Assembly: GCA_947627945.1 (NCBI GenBank)
Contig: CANQYC010000004.1
Span: forward strand, 1-35,878
DNA from: an uncultured Clostridia bacterium
GTDB taxonomy: Bacteria; Bacillota; Clostridia; Oscillospirales; Ruminococcaceae
Direction: 5' to 3'
Length of the DNA stretch: 35,878 bases
The notes below the pieces were generated by a model. That model made no database searches, was not told where the DNA came from, and was given only the letters and a program-made list of their open reading frames with translations. This document shows, piece after piece, positions 7,571 through 16,539 of this stretch (positions are counted from its first letter, which is position 1; each line of letters opens with the position of its first letter). The position numbers and the translations under genes were made by a program.

Positions 7571-10500
7571 TCAGTCCACAGATTTCAGGGATTCAGCCAT
7601 ATTGATGCGTTCGAGCTTGAAGCCCATAAAGAAGTTGACGATCATGTTGAACACAAATGTCAGCACGATGCTCCAGACGAAGCTCATCGGCAAAATGCGG
7701 ATGCGGAAGCTGACCATATCCACCACGATCTGTGCCATGACGAACCGGTGCAGGAGAATGCCCAGCCCCAGCCCAAGGAGGATGCCTGCCGCCGTCAGGG
7801 CGAGGTTCTCCCGCAGCACATAGGCAGATGTCTCTTTCCGGAAGAAGCCGAGGACTTTAATAGTGGCGATCTCCCGGATACGCTCGGTGATGTTGATATT
7901 CGTCAGGTTGTACAGTACGATGAACGCCAGCCCCGCCGCAGACAGAATGACCAGCAGGACGATGTAGTCAAGGCTGCTCATCATCTTGCCCAGCCGTGCC
8001 TGAAGCTCGGCATACAGGCTGACATTGGTGACATCCTCACACGCCGCAAGGTCTGCCGATGCCTGATAGACATCCGCCTGTGCGGGGAAGTTGACATAGA
8101 CTGTATTCCAGACGGGCGGTGCGCCGAGCTGTGCCGTGATCGTTTCGGGCGGGGTGATGACATAGTCATAGACATGGTTCTCAAACACGCCAGTCACCCG
8201 CAGATGCAGCTTCCGCAGGTCGCTGTCACGCAGCGTGATCTCGTCTCCGGCAGCCACACCCCACCGATCGGCAATGCTCGTGCTGATGAGGGCTTCGCCG
8301 GACTGCGGGAAGGGGAGTGCCTCTCCCGCCTGTGTATGCAGCCGCAGAAAATGGTCAAGCCCGTCCGCCGCAGAGGGCGTCAGCAGGTTCACACTGCGGG
8401 TGCGCAGGTCTGTGGAAAGATCCCAAGAGCTTTGCCGCAGCGGCAGATATTCTTCCGTGAGGTCGTCAAGCTGTGCCATAAGGGATGCCGGGAGTTCTTC
8501 GCCCAGATCAGATGCGAGTGTCACAGATGCATCGGCGACCTCGATCTCCCCGTACTGCACATCGGCAAACCCGGCAATGGAATCCCGGATGCCGAAGCCC
8601 GTCATGAGCAGTGCCGTACACCCGCCAATGCCGATGACCATCATGAAGAACCGTCCCTTGTAGCGGAAGATGTTCCGGATGGAAACTTTTTGCAGGAATT
8701 TCAGCCGGTTCCAGAGGAACGGGATGCGCTCGAGCAGGACACGCTTGCCCGCTTTCGGTGCCTTCGGGCGCATCAGCCCGGCGGCAGTCTCCGCCAGTTC
8801 CATGCGGCACGCTGCCCATGTTGTCCCGAGAGAGCAGAGCAGAGAAGCCCCCGCCGCCAGAAGTGCGAGCTGCCAGTCAAAGACGAACCGCAGCGGCAAC
8901 TGGATATACATCAGTTCATAGGACATCCAGATCACCGAGGGGAACAGGACATTCCCGACTGCAAAGCCCAGCACGCACCCGGCAAGTGCCGCACTGCCGG
9001 AGTAGAACATAAATTTCCCCATGATGGCAGCTTCAGAGTAGCCGAGGGCTTTGAGCGTACCGATCTGCGTGCGCTGTTCCTCGACCATGCGGCTCATCGT
9101 CGTCATGCAGACCAGTGCAGCGACCAGAATGAAGAACACCGGGAACACCCTTGCGACCTGCTCCACGATCTGGGAATCGCTCTCAAAACATGCATAGCCG
9201 ATGTTGGTGCTGCGGTCAAGGACATAGGTATCCGGCGTTTCGAGGTCGGCAAGCTCGGCTTCGGCGTCCGCAAGTTCCGCTTCAGCATCGGCGATCTTTT
9301 CCTCAAACTCCGCCTTGCCGTCCTCATAGTCCGCAAGTCCGTCATTGTAGGTTTGCAGACCTTCCTCGTAGTCCTTTTTGCCGTCTGCAAGCTCCTGCAC
9401 GCCCTTGTCATACTGCTGTTTGCCGTCCTCATACTGCTGCATGCCCGTCTCGTAGGCGGTGCGGGCATCTGCAAGCTCTTTTGCACTCTTTTCATATGCA
9501 GCCTTGCCTTCCGTGAACGTGGCAAGGGATGCCTCGTATGCAGCCTTGCCCTCTGCAAACTGCGCTGCCCCGGCATCATAGGCTTTTTTTCCCTCTTCAA
9601 AGGCTTTTCGCCCCTCGGCAAGCTCCTGTTTTTTGGCATCGAGTGCAGCTTGCTGCTGTGCGAGGGACTCCCTGCCGGCAGCGATCTGTGCCTTGCCCGC
9701 TTCAAGGGCAGTGCGTCCCTCCGTCAGCTCTGCCTGTGCCGCCTGTAAGGCAGCCTGCTGCGCTGCGGGCAGCTGATCCATGTAGGGGAGCTGTGCGGCG
9801 AGTTCCTGCTCTTTGGCGGATAGTGCCTCCTCTTGTGCGGCAAGGGATGCCGCCTGTGTCTCGAGATCGGCAGCCGCAGCATCAAGCTGTGCCTGACCGT
9901 CTTTCAGAGCAGTCTCACCCTCTGTGAGCTGCTTTTCAGAGGCATCGAGTTCTGCCTTGGAGGATGTCAGTTTCTTTTCAGAGGCATCGAGTTCCGCCTT
10001 TGCATCCGCAAGCTGCTGTTCTCCGTCGGTGATCTCCTTTTTCGCCTTGGCAAGCTCTGTTTCACCATCGCTGATCTGTGCCGCAGCATCGTCGAGCTTT
10101 GTCTTGGAATCGGCTAACTTCTTTGCGGAGTCGTCCAGCTCTTTCTGTCCGTCCGTGATGGTCTTGCTGGCATCATCCAGCTCTGCTTTCGCATCGTCTA
10201 ATTCCTTTGCGGCATCATCCAGTTCTTTCTGTCCGTCCGCACGCTGTTCCTCCAGTTCCGCTCTGCCGTCAGCCAGTTCCGTTTCGGCATCCGTCAGGAC
10301 ACGGGTATAGCGTGTCTCTGCCTGTTCCTGTGTCAGTGTCTCCCAGACATCGGTCTTTTCCTCGGTGTAGTCCTTGTAGGCATCGGAAAAGATCTGCATA
10401 TCCTGATCAAACCGTACAAAGATCTCGGAATAATGATCCAGCGCAAAAGCCGCAGCCGGCAGATAGACAAAGCCCGCCACGCTCCCGTTCCCGATAGAGG

Positions 10501-11053
10501 TGGTGCCACGCTCATGGTTAAAGTAATAGGCAGATTCTGCCATCCCCACGATGGTGAATTCTGTGCCGTTCAGTGCGTCTTTTGTATCCTCATCATTGCT
10601 CTCTGAGATGCGGAGGGTGTCGCCGATGCCGAGGGTGCTGTTCATATCCGCATCAAGGAGGCATTCATTTTCTTTCTCCGGCATCCGTCCCTCACACAGG
10701 CGCACGAGGTTGATGTTCTCCGGCATGGAATGTGCTTTCAGTACAAACTCCCGCTCCTCGCCGTCACAGAGGATGTCCATGCTGTGGCTCCCCTCGGCAT
10801 AGCGCACATCGGGCTGTGTCCGGAGCGCATCGACATCCGCATCTTCCCAGCCGAGCGTGGAGACGAGCCGCAGATCATAGAGCTGCTGTGCCTGCCAGAA
10901 TTCGTTGACCGTATGTACCATCGTCGGCGTTGTCTCCCGGACACCCGAGAAAAACCCTACGCCAAGGGCAATGATGGACAGCATCGCAAGGTACCGCCCC
11001 AAGCTGCCCCGTATCTCACGCAGCGTCGTGCGCCGCAGCATATTCCTCCGCAT
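7571..11053 (-). CDS. Giant FtsX/MacB-type ABC transporter permease with long coiled coil
   Basis: The protein has 1160 residues from the ATG at 11051-11053; a GTG at 11063-11065 would add four. Transmembrane helix 1 lies at about 18-40 (YLAMLSIIALGVGFFSG). An extracellular domain follows, then a coiled coil of about 360 residues (about 250-610) made of heptad-like units such as KELDDAKAELDDA and GETELAKAKKEITDG. An FtsX membrane core (about 630-770), a second half with another N-terminal helix (FFMMVIGIGGCTALLM), an extracellular domain and a final FtsX helix set complete it. This is a duplicated-FtsX permease. The ATPase is encoded just upstream and overlaps the start, so the two form one transporter. 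Substrate unknown; lipid or lipoprotein extrusion, or mechanotransmission to envelope enzymes, are family precedents. Confidence 0.88.
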   Translation of the reverse strand: MRRNMLRRTTLREIRGSLGRYLAMLSIIALGVGFFSGVRETTPTMVHTVNEFWQAQQLYDLRLVSTLGWEDADVDALRTQPDVRYAEGSHSMDILCDGEEREFVLKAHSMPENINLVRLCEGRMPEKENECLLDADMNSTLGIGDTLRISESNDEDTKDALNGTEFTIVGMAESAYYFNHERGTTSIGNGSVAGFVYLPAAAFALDHYSEIFVRFDQDMQIFSDAYKDYTEEKTDVWETLTQEQAETRYTRVLTDAETELADGRAELEEQRADGQKELDDAAKELDDAKAELDDASKTITDGQKELDDSAKKLADSKTKLDDAAAQISDGETELAKAKKEITDGEQQLADAKAELDASEKKLTSSKAELDASEKQLTEGETALKDGQAQLDAAAADLETQAASLAAQEEALSAKEQELAAQLPYMDQLPAAQQAALQAAQAELTEGRTALEAGKAQIAAGRESLAQQQAALDAKKQELAEGRKAFEEGKKAYDAGAAQFAEGKAAYEASLATFTEGKAAYEKSAKELADARTAYETGMQQYEDGKQQYDKGVQELADGKKDYEEGLQTYNDGLADYEDGKAEFEEKIADAEAELADAEAELADLETPDTYVLDRSTNIGYACFESDSQIVEQVARVFPVFFILVAALVCMTTMSRMVEEQRTQIGTLKALGYSEAAIMGKFMFYSGSAALAGCVLGFAVGNVLFPSVIWMSYELMYIQLPLRFVFDWQLALLAAGASLLCSLGTTWAACRMELAETAAGLMRPKAPKAGKRVLLERIPFLWNRLKFLQKVSIRNIFRYKGRFFMMVIGIGGCTALLMTGFGIRDSIAGFADVQYGEIEVADASVTLASDLGEELPASLMAQLDDLTEEYLPLRQSSWDLSTDLRTRSVNLLTPSAADGLDHFLRLHTQAGEALPFPQSGEALISTSIADRWGVAAGDEITLRDSDLRKLHLRVTGVFENHVYDYVITPPETITAQLGAPPVWNTVYVNFPAQADVYQASADLAACEDVTNVSLYAELQARLGKMMSSLDYIVLLVILSAAGLAFIVLYNLTNINITERIREIATIKVLGFFRKETSAYVLRENLALTAAGILLGLGLGILLHRFVMAQIVVDMVSFRIRILPMSFVWSIVLTFVFNMIVNFFMGFKLERINMAESLKSVD
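9225..10300 (-). repeat. Internal degenerate repeats encoding the FtsX-type coiled coil
   Basis: About 1.1 kb of the permease gene consists of diverged short repeats with Lys/Glu/Ala/Leu-rich codons. For example, the 16-base string CAGAGGCATCGAGTTC occurs near 9936 and again near 9981, and TTCTTTCTGTCCGTCCG-like strings recur near 10140 and 10225. The repeats track the protein's heptad pattern and are probably prone to expansion and contraction. Confidence 0.7.
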
Positions 11054-11058
11054 GGCAG

Positions 11059-11763
11059 TCACCACTCAATGTCCGCAACATCCACGATGTGCTGATTCAG
11101 CCGCATATTTTCCACCGTGCCGTTCTTGACGGTGATGATCCTGTCTGCCATCGCCGCAAGTGCCTGATTGTGGGTAATGACCACCACGGTCATCCCCGTG
11201 CTGCGGCAGGTATCCTGTAAGAGTTTCAGGACTGCCTTACCCGTGTGATAGTCGAGCGCACCGGTCGGCTCATCACATAACAGAAGCTTCGGATTCTTCG
11301 CAAGGGCACGGGCAATGGCGACACGCTGCTGCTCACCGCCGGAGAGCTGGGCAGGGAAGTTCTTCATCCTGTCCGCCAGACCGACTTGTGTCAGCACTTC
11401 GGCGGCATCGAGCGGATCCCGGCAGATCTGCGCCGCAAGCTCGACATTCTCCAGTGCGGTGAGATTCTGCACAAGGTTGTAGAACTGGAACACAAATCCC
11501 ACATCATAGCGGCGGTAGGCGGTCAGCTGCCGTTTCGTATAGGCAGAGATCTCCGCACCGTCCAGCCATGCGCTGCCGCTCGTGAGGGTATCCATCCCGC
11601 CGAGAATGTTGAGGATGGTGGTCTTGCCGGCACCGGACGCACCGACGATCACACAGAATTCCCCCTTGTTGATCTCGAAGCTGACATCCCGCAGGGCGTG
11701 GATCTCCAGCTCTCCTGTCCGGTAGACCTTTCTGACATTCTGTAATTCTACAAATGCATGCAT
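11059..11763 (-). CDS. ABC transporter ATPase, MacB/LolD-like
   Basis: The 234-residue ATPase powers the adjoining FtsX-type permease from the cytoplasmic face. Visible motifs are the A-loop Tyr in VRKVYRTG, Walker [11 protein letters not shown]-loop FQFYNL, signature [15 protein letters not shown], Walker [13 protein letters not shown] and H-loop VVVITHN. The [18 protein letters not shown] style and short length match the LolD/MacB/FtsE group. The ATG at 11761-11763 follows AAAGGAA with suitable spacing. Its TGA at 11059-11061 overlaps the permease's possible GTG start, implying coupling. Transcription starts from the promoter at 11824-11852. Confidence 0.93.
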   Translation of the reverse strand: MHAFVELQNVRKVYRTGELEIHALRDVSFEINKGEFCVIVGASGAGKTTILNILGGMDTLTSGSAWLDGAEISAYTKRQLTAYRRYDVGFVFQFYNLVQNLTALENVELAAQICRDPLDAAEVLTQVGLADRMKNFPAQLSGGEQQRVAIARALAKNPKLLLCDEPTGALDYHTGKAVLKLLQDTCRSTGMTVVVITHNQALAAMADRIITVKNGTVENMRLNQHIVDVADIEW

Positions 11764-11823
11764 ATGCAGGTTCCTTTCCGATGGATTTCCGCAAAAACGT
11801 ACCGCCCTTGCAGGGATACCTCT

Positions 11824-11852
11824 ATTATACCACAGTTTTCCGGAAAAAGCAA
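11824..11852 (-). promoter_or_regulatory. Promoter of the ABC transporter operon with palindromic spacer
   Basis: On the minus strand -35 TTGCTT (11847-11852) and -10 TATAAT (11824-11829) are 17 bp apart with TGG before the -10. The spacer side of the -35 holds the palindrome TTTTCCGGAAAA (11836-11847), the motif also seen in other promoters of this window. Confidence 0.8.
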
Positions 11853-11898
11853 GATGTGAGATGCAGCAGAAATTAACGAATCCTTAAACATCTTCCTC

Positions 11899-11927
11899 TT
11901 GACTTTTGCGCTGAAATTTGCTATACT
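11899..11927 (+). promoter_or_regulatory. Promoter of the LtaS-like gene
   Basis: -35 TTGACT (11899-11904), 17-bp spacer, -10 TATACT (11922-11927) with TGC before it. It is divergent from the ABC operon promoter; the -35 boxes are about 46 bp apart, so one regulator could touch both. Confidence 0.85.
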
Positions 11928-11974
11928 GTATGTTAGAGAAATAACAGTCTGTCAAAAGATATGGAGGTATCCCG

Positions 11975-13768
11975 ATGAAACTGCCTGCATTGCGGAGCAA
12001 GCGTGCCGTTTTCTGGGCGGCTCTGCTCTACCCGATCCTGCTTGAGATCGTCTTGTATTATAATGTTGTCTGGTATGTCCAGCTGTTCAATATCCTGCTG
12101 CTGTTTCTGGCGTATGCGCTGTGCATGGTCATTTTCCGCCGCCTGAAACCCGCACTCGGTGCCATCACGTTCCTGATGGCGGCACTTTCCATTGCAAATG
12201 AATTTTCCATCACCGTGCGCTCGGTCGCCTTCCAGTTCACGGACTTCTTCTGCATGGGGGATGCGATGCGCCTGTCGGGCAGATACCGCTTCACTCCCAC
12301 ATGGGGCATGGCATATGCACTTCTCAGCTCCGGACTGCTACTGACCATCGTCCTCGTCCTGATGCGGGACTATCACGACAAGCTGTGGAAAAAGACCAAT
12401 CTGTTCCGTGGTGCTGCAACGCTGTGTGTGGCACTTCCTGCGGTGCTTCTTGTACCGATGGAAAAGCACCATGAGGGCGATCTGAAATTTGACATCAATA
12501 CGTTCACACGGGAAAACGGCGTGCTGTACTCCCTCTACGTCGAGGCAAAGACCCATGAGATCGAACCGCCGGAGGATTACGATGCCGCAGAAGCGGCGGC
12601 AGCACTTGCGGAGGAGGCACCCGAAAAGACGGAAGATCAGCCGAATATCATTGTTGTAATGAATGAATCCTTAGCCGATTTTGACCTTGTCGGCGATCTC
12701 CCGCTGACAGAGGATGTCATGCCCTATCTGCATAGCTTAGACGGCAACTGCATCAAGGGCAAGGCACTTGTCTCCGTGTACGGCGGATACACCTGCAATT
12801 CCGAATGGGAATTCCTGACCGGCAACAGCCTTGCTTTCATGCCGGTGACCTGCATCCCGTACAATCAGCTCATCGACCACAAGACCTACTCCCTCGCACA
12901 GTCGCTGCGCAGTGCAGGTTACCAGACTACGGCAATGCATCCCTACCACGGCGAGGAATGGAAACGGGAGAGCAATTACCCGCTGCTCGGATTTGACCGT
13001 TTTATCACGGGCAATGACCTTGCCGATGTCACGCCGGAGGAACTGCGTGCGCTCCCGGATGATGTGGATAAGTCCCTGTATTTCGGTGATCTTGAGTACA
13101 TACGTGGCTTTGTCAGCGATGCGGAGGATTACCGGAAGATCATTTCCCTGATGGAGGAAAAGGAAGCCGGCACGCCGCAGTTTATCTTCAACGTGACCAT
13201 CCAGAACCACAGCTCCTATACCTATGACGGGGATGATTTCACTGCAAAGGAATTCCTGCCCGGTGCCGCTCCGGAGATCAACCAGTACCTCACCATTGCC
13301 AACGAGAGCGACAAGGCACTGAAGCTTCTGATCGACTATTTCGAGGACTATCCGGAGGATACGATCCTTCTTGTGTTCGGCGATCATCAGCCGTCTTTGG
13401 ATATGCCCTATACAGAGCGGTATACCGACACCAGCAACAAAGTCGCCGTGCGGGAGTGCAACTATACGGTACCCTATCTGATGTGGGCAAACTATGACGT
13501 GGACTGGGAGACGCAGGACATGATCAGTCTGAATTACCTGTCTGCCGTCCTGAAACAGAATGCCGGGCTACCCACAGACAAATGGGATGCCTTCCGGCTC
13601 GAGGCGATGCAGACCTATCCGGCAGTCAATTCCTACGGCGCACTTTCCGCTGATGGCAGCTTTATCCCGCTGAAAGAGGCATTGCAGTCAGATGTGATGA
13701 AGAAATATCACGATCTCGAATATTACCGCATCTTTGACGAAAACGTGAAAGATGCCGCAGGTGAATAG
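11975..13768 (+). CDS. LtaS-family phosphoglycerol transferase / sulfatase-fold membrane enzyme
   Basis: The 597-residue protein has five predicted N-terminal transmembrane helices (about 1-165) and an extracellular alkaline-phosphatase/sulfatase-type domain. Metal-site motifs are NIIVVMNES (E231), the nucleophile Thr273 in VYGGYTCNSEWEFLTG, and FGDHQP (about 470). In the family these residues bind Mn2+ and form the glycerol-phosphate-threonine intermediate that builds lipoteichoic acid or decorates glycans from phosphatidylglycerol. The set GYTCNSE differs from canonical LtaS (KTSDSE), so the polymer made is uncertain. The ATG follows GGAGG with 7 bases of spacing. It is a single-gene unit with its own promoter and terminator. 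Confidence 0.9.
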   Translation: MKLPALRSKRAVFWAALLYPILLEIVLYYNVVWYVQLFNILLLFLAYALCMVIFRRLKPALGAITFLMAALSIANEFSITVRSVAFQFTDFFCMGDAMRLSGRYRFTPTWGMAYALLSSGLLLTIVLVLMRDYHDKLWKKTNLFRGAATLCVALPAVLLVPMEKHHEGDLKFDINTFTRENGVLYSLYVEAKTHEIEPPEDYDAAEAAAALAEEAPEKTEDQPNIIVVMNESLADFDLVGDLPLTEDVMPYLHSLDGNCIKGKALVSVYGGYTCNSEWEFLTGNSLAFMPVTCIPYNQLIDHKTYSLAQSLRSAGYQTTAMHPYHGEEWKRESNYPLLGFDRFITGNDLADVTPEELRALPDDVDKSLYFGDLEYIRGFVSDAEDYRKIISLMEEKEAGTPQFIFNVTIQNHSSYTYDGDDFTAKEFLPGAAPEINQYLTIANESDKALKLLIDYFEDYPEDTILLVFGDHQPSLDMPYTERYTDTSNKVAVRECNYTVPYLMWANYDVDWETQDMISLNYLSAVLKQNAGLPTDKWDAFRLEAMQTYPAVNSYGALSADGSFIPLKEALQSDVMKKYHDLEYYRIFDENVKDAAGE

Positions 13769-13777
13769 CAGCATTTT

Positions 13778-13806
13778 GGGGGCTTTTCCTGAAAGCCCCC
13801 TCTTTT
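13778..13806 (+). terminator. Terminator of the LtaS-like gene
   Basis: Perfect stem GGGGGCTTT (13778-13786) and AAAGCCCCC (13792-13800) with a 5-base loop, followed by TCTTTT. Confidence 0.8.
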
Positions 13807-13841
13807 CATTCCCCCAAAGAATGCTAATTTATGTTTTTCCC

Positions 13842-13870
13842 TTGCCATATTTCCGGAAATATGGTATACT
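13842..13870 (+). promoter_or_regulatory. thiI promoter whose spacer is a perfect 20-bp palindrome
   Basis: -35 TTGCCA (13842-13847) and -10 TATACT (13865-13870) are 17 bp apart with TGG before the -10. The palindrome CCATATTTCCGGAAATATGG (13845-13864) fills the space between the hexamers exactly and shares the last three bases of the -35. That position is typical of a repressor operator, though promoter-intrinsic bias cannot be excluded. Confidence 0.8.
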
Positions 13871-13902
13871 ATTATGGAACAGGTCCAACAGGAGGTTATT
13901 TC

Positions 13903-15081
13903 ATGAAAGAGATCATACTTGTAAAATTCGGGGAAATGGCATTAAAGGGTCTGAACAAACACAGCTTTGAGCGCACCCTCATGCAGCAGCTCAAACAGCG
14001 TCTCAGCTCCCTTGGCGCATTTATCTTTGCTTCGGCACAGTCCACGATCTACATCATCCCGCAGGAAGAACATATCCCGCTCGAAACGGCGGTTGAACGC
14101 CTGACCAAGGTCTTTGGCATCGCTTCTATCTGCCGTGCCTGCGTCTGCGAAAAGTCCCTCGATGACATCACCGCAAAAGCCGTGGACTATCTGCGGGACA
14201 CCCTCGATACCGCTGCGACATTCAAGGTCGAAGCGAAACGTGCGGACAAGAGCTTTCCGCTCAAATCTCCGGAGATCTGCCGGGAGCTGGGCGGGGAACT
14301 TTGCGAAGCCTTTCCGCATCTGCGTGTGGATGTACATGACCCGGAAGTGACCGTCATGGCGGACATCCGGGATACCCATGCCTATGTCTATGCGGACAAG
14401 CTCCACGGTGCAGGCGGTCTCCCGCTCGGCACCAGCGGCAAGGCAATGCTCCTGCTCTCCGGCGGCATCGACAGTCCCGTGGCAGGCTATATGATGGCAA
14501 AGCGGGGCATCAGCGTGTCAGCCATCCACTTTGTCAGCCCGCCCTACACCTCCGAGCGTGCCCGGCTCAAGGTGGAACAGCTCTGTGAGAAAATGACGGA
14601 ATACTGCGGCAATATGCATTTCTACTGCGTGCCTTTCACAGAGATACAGGAGCAGCTCAAACGCCGCTGCCCGGAGGAATATTTCACCATCCTCATGCGG
14701 CGGCTGATGATGTGCATTGCACAGGAGATCGCCAAGCGGGAGGGGGCTGCTGCCCTCATCACCGGCGAGAGCGTCGGACAGGTGGCAAGCCAGACCTTGC
14801 AGGCAATGGTCTGCACGGATGCGGTGTGCCATATGCCTGTGTTCCGCCCCTGCATCGGTCTGGACAAGACGGAGATCATCGCCACGGCACGGAAGATCGA
14901 CACATTCGACATCTCCATCCAGCCCTATGAGGACTGCTGCACCGTGTTCACCCCACGGCACCCGAAGATCCGCCCCCGTCTGGCAGAGATCGAGGCAGCA
15001 CAGGAAAAGGGTGACTTTGCGGAACTCGTGCAGCGTGCAGTCGCAGGGACAGAATGTAAAGAAATTTGTATGCCATATTAG
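13903..15081 (+). CDS. thiI: tRNA 4-thiouridine / thiamine sulfurtransferase ThiI
   Basis: The 392-residue cytoplasmic enzyme adenylates U8 of tRNA and transfers sulfur to give 4-thiouridine; in some bacteria it also supplies sulfur for thiamine thiazole. The N-terminal ferredoxin-like and THUMP region occupies about residues 1-165 and ends in HAYVYADKLHGAGGLPLG. The PP-loop is LLLSGGIDSPVAGYMM (about 184-199). There is no C-terminal rhodanese domain, as usual in Firmicutes, so an external cysteine desulfurase must donate sulfur; none lies next door. The ATG at 13903 follows GGAGG with 7 bases of spacing, and the longer frame upstream runs into the promoter. Confidence 0.95.
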   Translation: MKEIILVKFGEMALKGLNKHSFERTLMQQLKQRLSSLGAFIFASAQSTIYIIPQEEHIPLETAVERLTKVFGIASICRACVCEKSLDDITAKAVDYLRDTLDTAATFKVEAKRADKSFPLKSPEICRELGGELCEAFPHLRVDVHDPEVTVMADIRDTHAYVYADKLHGAGGLPLGTSGKAMLLLSGGIDSPVAGYMMAKRGISVSAIHFVSPPYTSERARLKVEQLCEKMTEYCGNMHFYCVPFTEIQEQLKRRCPEEYFTILMRRLMMCIAQEIAKREGAAALITGESVGQVASQTLQAMVCTDAVCHMPVFRPCIGLDKTEIIATARKIDTFDISIQPYEDCCTVFTPRHPKIRPRLAEIEAAQEKGDFAELVQRAVAGTECKEICMPY

Positions 15082-15107
15082 TAAAAATACATATAATACA
15101 CTGTACA

Positions 15108-15129
15108 AATTTGTGCATTGTCACAAATT
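15108..15129. repeat. Inverted repeat between thiI and the sortase operon
   Basis: AATTTGTG (15108-15115) and CACAAATT (15122-15129) form an 8-bp inverted repeat with a 6-base loop. It has no T-run, so it is a poor terminator. It sits 24 bp upstream of the sortase operon -35 and could be a regulator site. No other thiI terminator is visible. Confidence 0.4.
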
Positions 15130-15152
15130 CTTCGGAGACTCCCTGCGTAAAC

Positions 15153-15182
15153 TTGACAAAACGGTTACAAATGTTGTAAAAT
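15153..15182 (+). promoter_or_regulatory. Promoter of the sortase/SpoIID-like operon with overlapping inverted repeat
   Basis: -35 TTGACA (15153-15158) and -10 TAAAAT (15177-15182) with 18-bp spacing. The perfect inverted repeat TTACAA-ATG-TTGTAA (15165-15179) covers the spacer and the first bases of the -10, a place where a bound protein would block RNA polymerase. Confidence 0.65.
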
Positions 15183-15216
15183 GAGTAAATAAGAAGATAT
15201 GCAATGGAGGGTCTGC

Positions 15217-16530
15217 ATGCGTAATTATCCCGAGGAGCCTCTTGAGCAGCAGGGAAGTGCTGCCGGGGAGGACAATGGTGCTGTGGAGAGTCCGTCACAA
15301 GGAACCGATGCAGCAGCAAAGATACGGGCGATCAAGGACGCGCTCAGGCAGCAGGAAGAACAACGCCGCCAGGAAGAATCCAAGGCACAGATCGCAGAAA
15401 AGATCCGCCTGATGAAGGCGGCAATGGCAGAGGCGGAGGCAAAAGCAGAAGAACCGCCGCAGGAGCCGCCGGATGATGACGGCAGCACGCCGGAAGTTCC
15501 GGAGCCGGAGGATCCCAAAAAAAAGAAGAAGAAAAAGCGCAAGTCGTTCGGAAAACGTTTTCGGGAGCTTTTCCCGCAGAAAGGGGACGGCGTATTCGAG
15601 AGCGTGCGGAAGATCGTGTTCCTGCTTTCTTCGGTGACGTTCGTCGTCTGCATGTGCATGATCGGTAAGTATTTCTGGGACAGCTACCAGAACCGGCTGT
15701 TACAGGCGGAGATCACCGATGCGGTGAATTCGCACAAACAGGAGACCACTGAGCCGCCCACAGATACCACAGAAGATGTCTATGAGGTATATTCGCTCCT
15801 GCCGGAAGCGGAGTATCTGCTCTCGATGAATCCGGATACGGTCGGATACATCCAGATCCCGGAGACGGAGATCTACTATCCGGTCGTGCAGCGGAGAGAT
15901 GATGAGAACCAGTACTACCTGACCCGGAATTTCTTCGGCGACACCGCAAAAGCCGGCTCCATCTTCCTCGATTACCGCAATAAGTTCGACTATGTGGAAG
16001 ACGGCAGAAAAATTTATGAGAACTCCCAGAACCTCATCATTTACGGTCATAATATGCATGACTACTCGATGTTCGGTTCTTTGAAATATTACATCAACAA
16101 CGTACACTACTACGATGAGCATCCGATCGTGGAACTGAATTCCAATTACCGGTACTATCAGTACAAGATCTTCGGGATGATCATTGTGGATGTGGATGAT
16201 GAGACAGATACACGCTTTGACTACTGGAACAAGCTGAATTTTGACGATGAGAAAGATTTTTATGACTATGTGAATGAGATCAAGCGGCGGTCTGTGCGCC
16301 TGACGGATGTCGATGTCAAGTACGGAGACCAGCTGCTGACGCTCTCCACCTGCAACAGCACCTTCTCAGAGGGGCGGCTTGCCGTGTTCGCAAGGCTCGT
16401 CCGTCCGGGCGAGGATCTGATGGAGGGCTGCACCAGCGAGGCAAATCCGAACATCAAATGGCCGAACAGCTATTACCGGTGGCATAAGAAGACCTATGAT
16501 CCCGATGCGGAATTTGAGCCTTACGGATAA
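15217..16530 (+). CDS. Class B-type sortase with long charged cytoplasmic N-terminus
   Basis: The 437-residue protein starts with about 130 residues rich in Glu, Gln, Ala and Lys, probably partly coiled coil, ending in PKKKKKKRKSFGKRF. One transmembrane helix (about 132-153, IVFLLSSVTFVVCMCM) follows, then a Thr/Pro linker and an extracellular sortase fold. Catalytic residues visible are His278 (YGHNMHD), Cys379 (LTLSTCNS) and Arg393 (FARLVR). The extended region between His and Cys fits class B. Sortases join a cleaved sorting signal to cell wall or pilin Lys; no substrate is recognisable nearby. The ATG at 15217 follows GGAGGG with a 5-base spacer; an in-frame ATG 18 bases upstream lacks this. 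Confidence 0.9.
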   Translation: MRNYPEEPLEQQGSAAGEDNGAVESPSQGTDAAAKIRAIKDALRQQEEQRRQEESKAQIAEKIRLMKAAMAEAEAKAEEPPQEPPDDDGSTPEVPEPEDPKKKKKKKRKSFGKRFRELFPQKGDGVFESVRKIVFLLSSVTFVVCMCMIGKYFWDSYQNRLLQAEITDAVNSHKQETTEPPTDTTEDVYEVYSLLPEAEYLLSMNPDTVGYIQIPETEIYYPVVQRRDDENQYYLTRNFFGDTAKAGSIFLDYRNKFDYVEDGRKIYENSQNLIIYGHNMHDYSMFGSLKYYINNVHYYDEHPIVELNSNYRYYQYKIFGMIIVDVDDETDTRFDYWNKLNFDDEKDFYDYVNEIKRRSVRLTDVDVKYGDQLLTLSTCNSTFSEGRLAVFARLVRPGEDLMEGCTSEANPNIKWPNSYYRWHKKTYDPDAEFEPYG

Positions 16531-16539
16531 GGAGTTACT

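Noticed and set aside
7562-9748. 728-codon open frame antisense to the FtsX-type permease
   Set aside because: Openness comes from repetitive coiled-coil codons on the other strand; its protein is low-complexity and starts inside the permease gene without a ribosome site.
9225-10300. CRISPR-like or minisatellite array
   Set aside because: The repeats are diverged, in frame, and encode a heptad coiled coil inside an open gene.
13842-13902. TPP riboswitch upstream of thiI
   Set aside because: The leader between the promoter and the ATG is only about 25 bases, far too short for a THI element.
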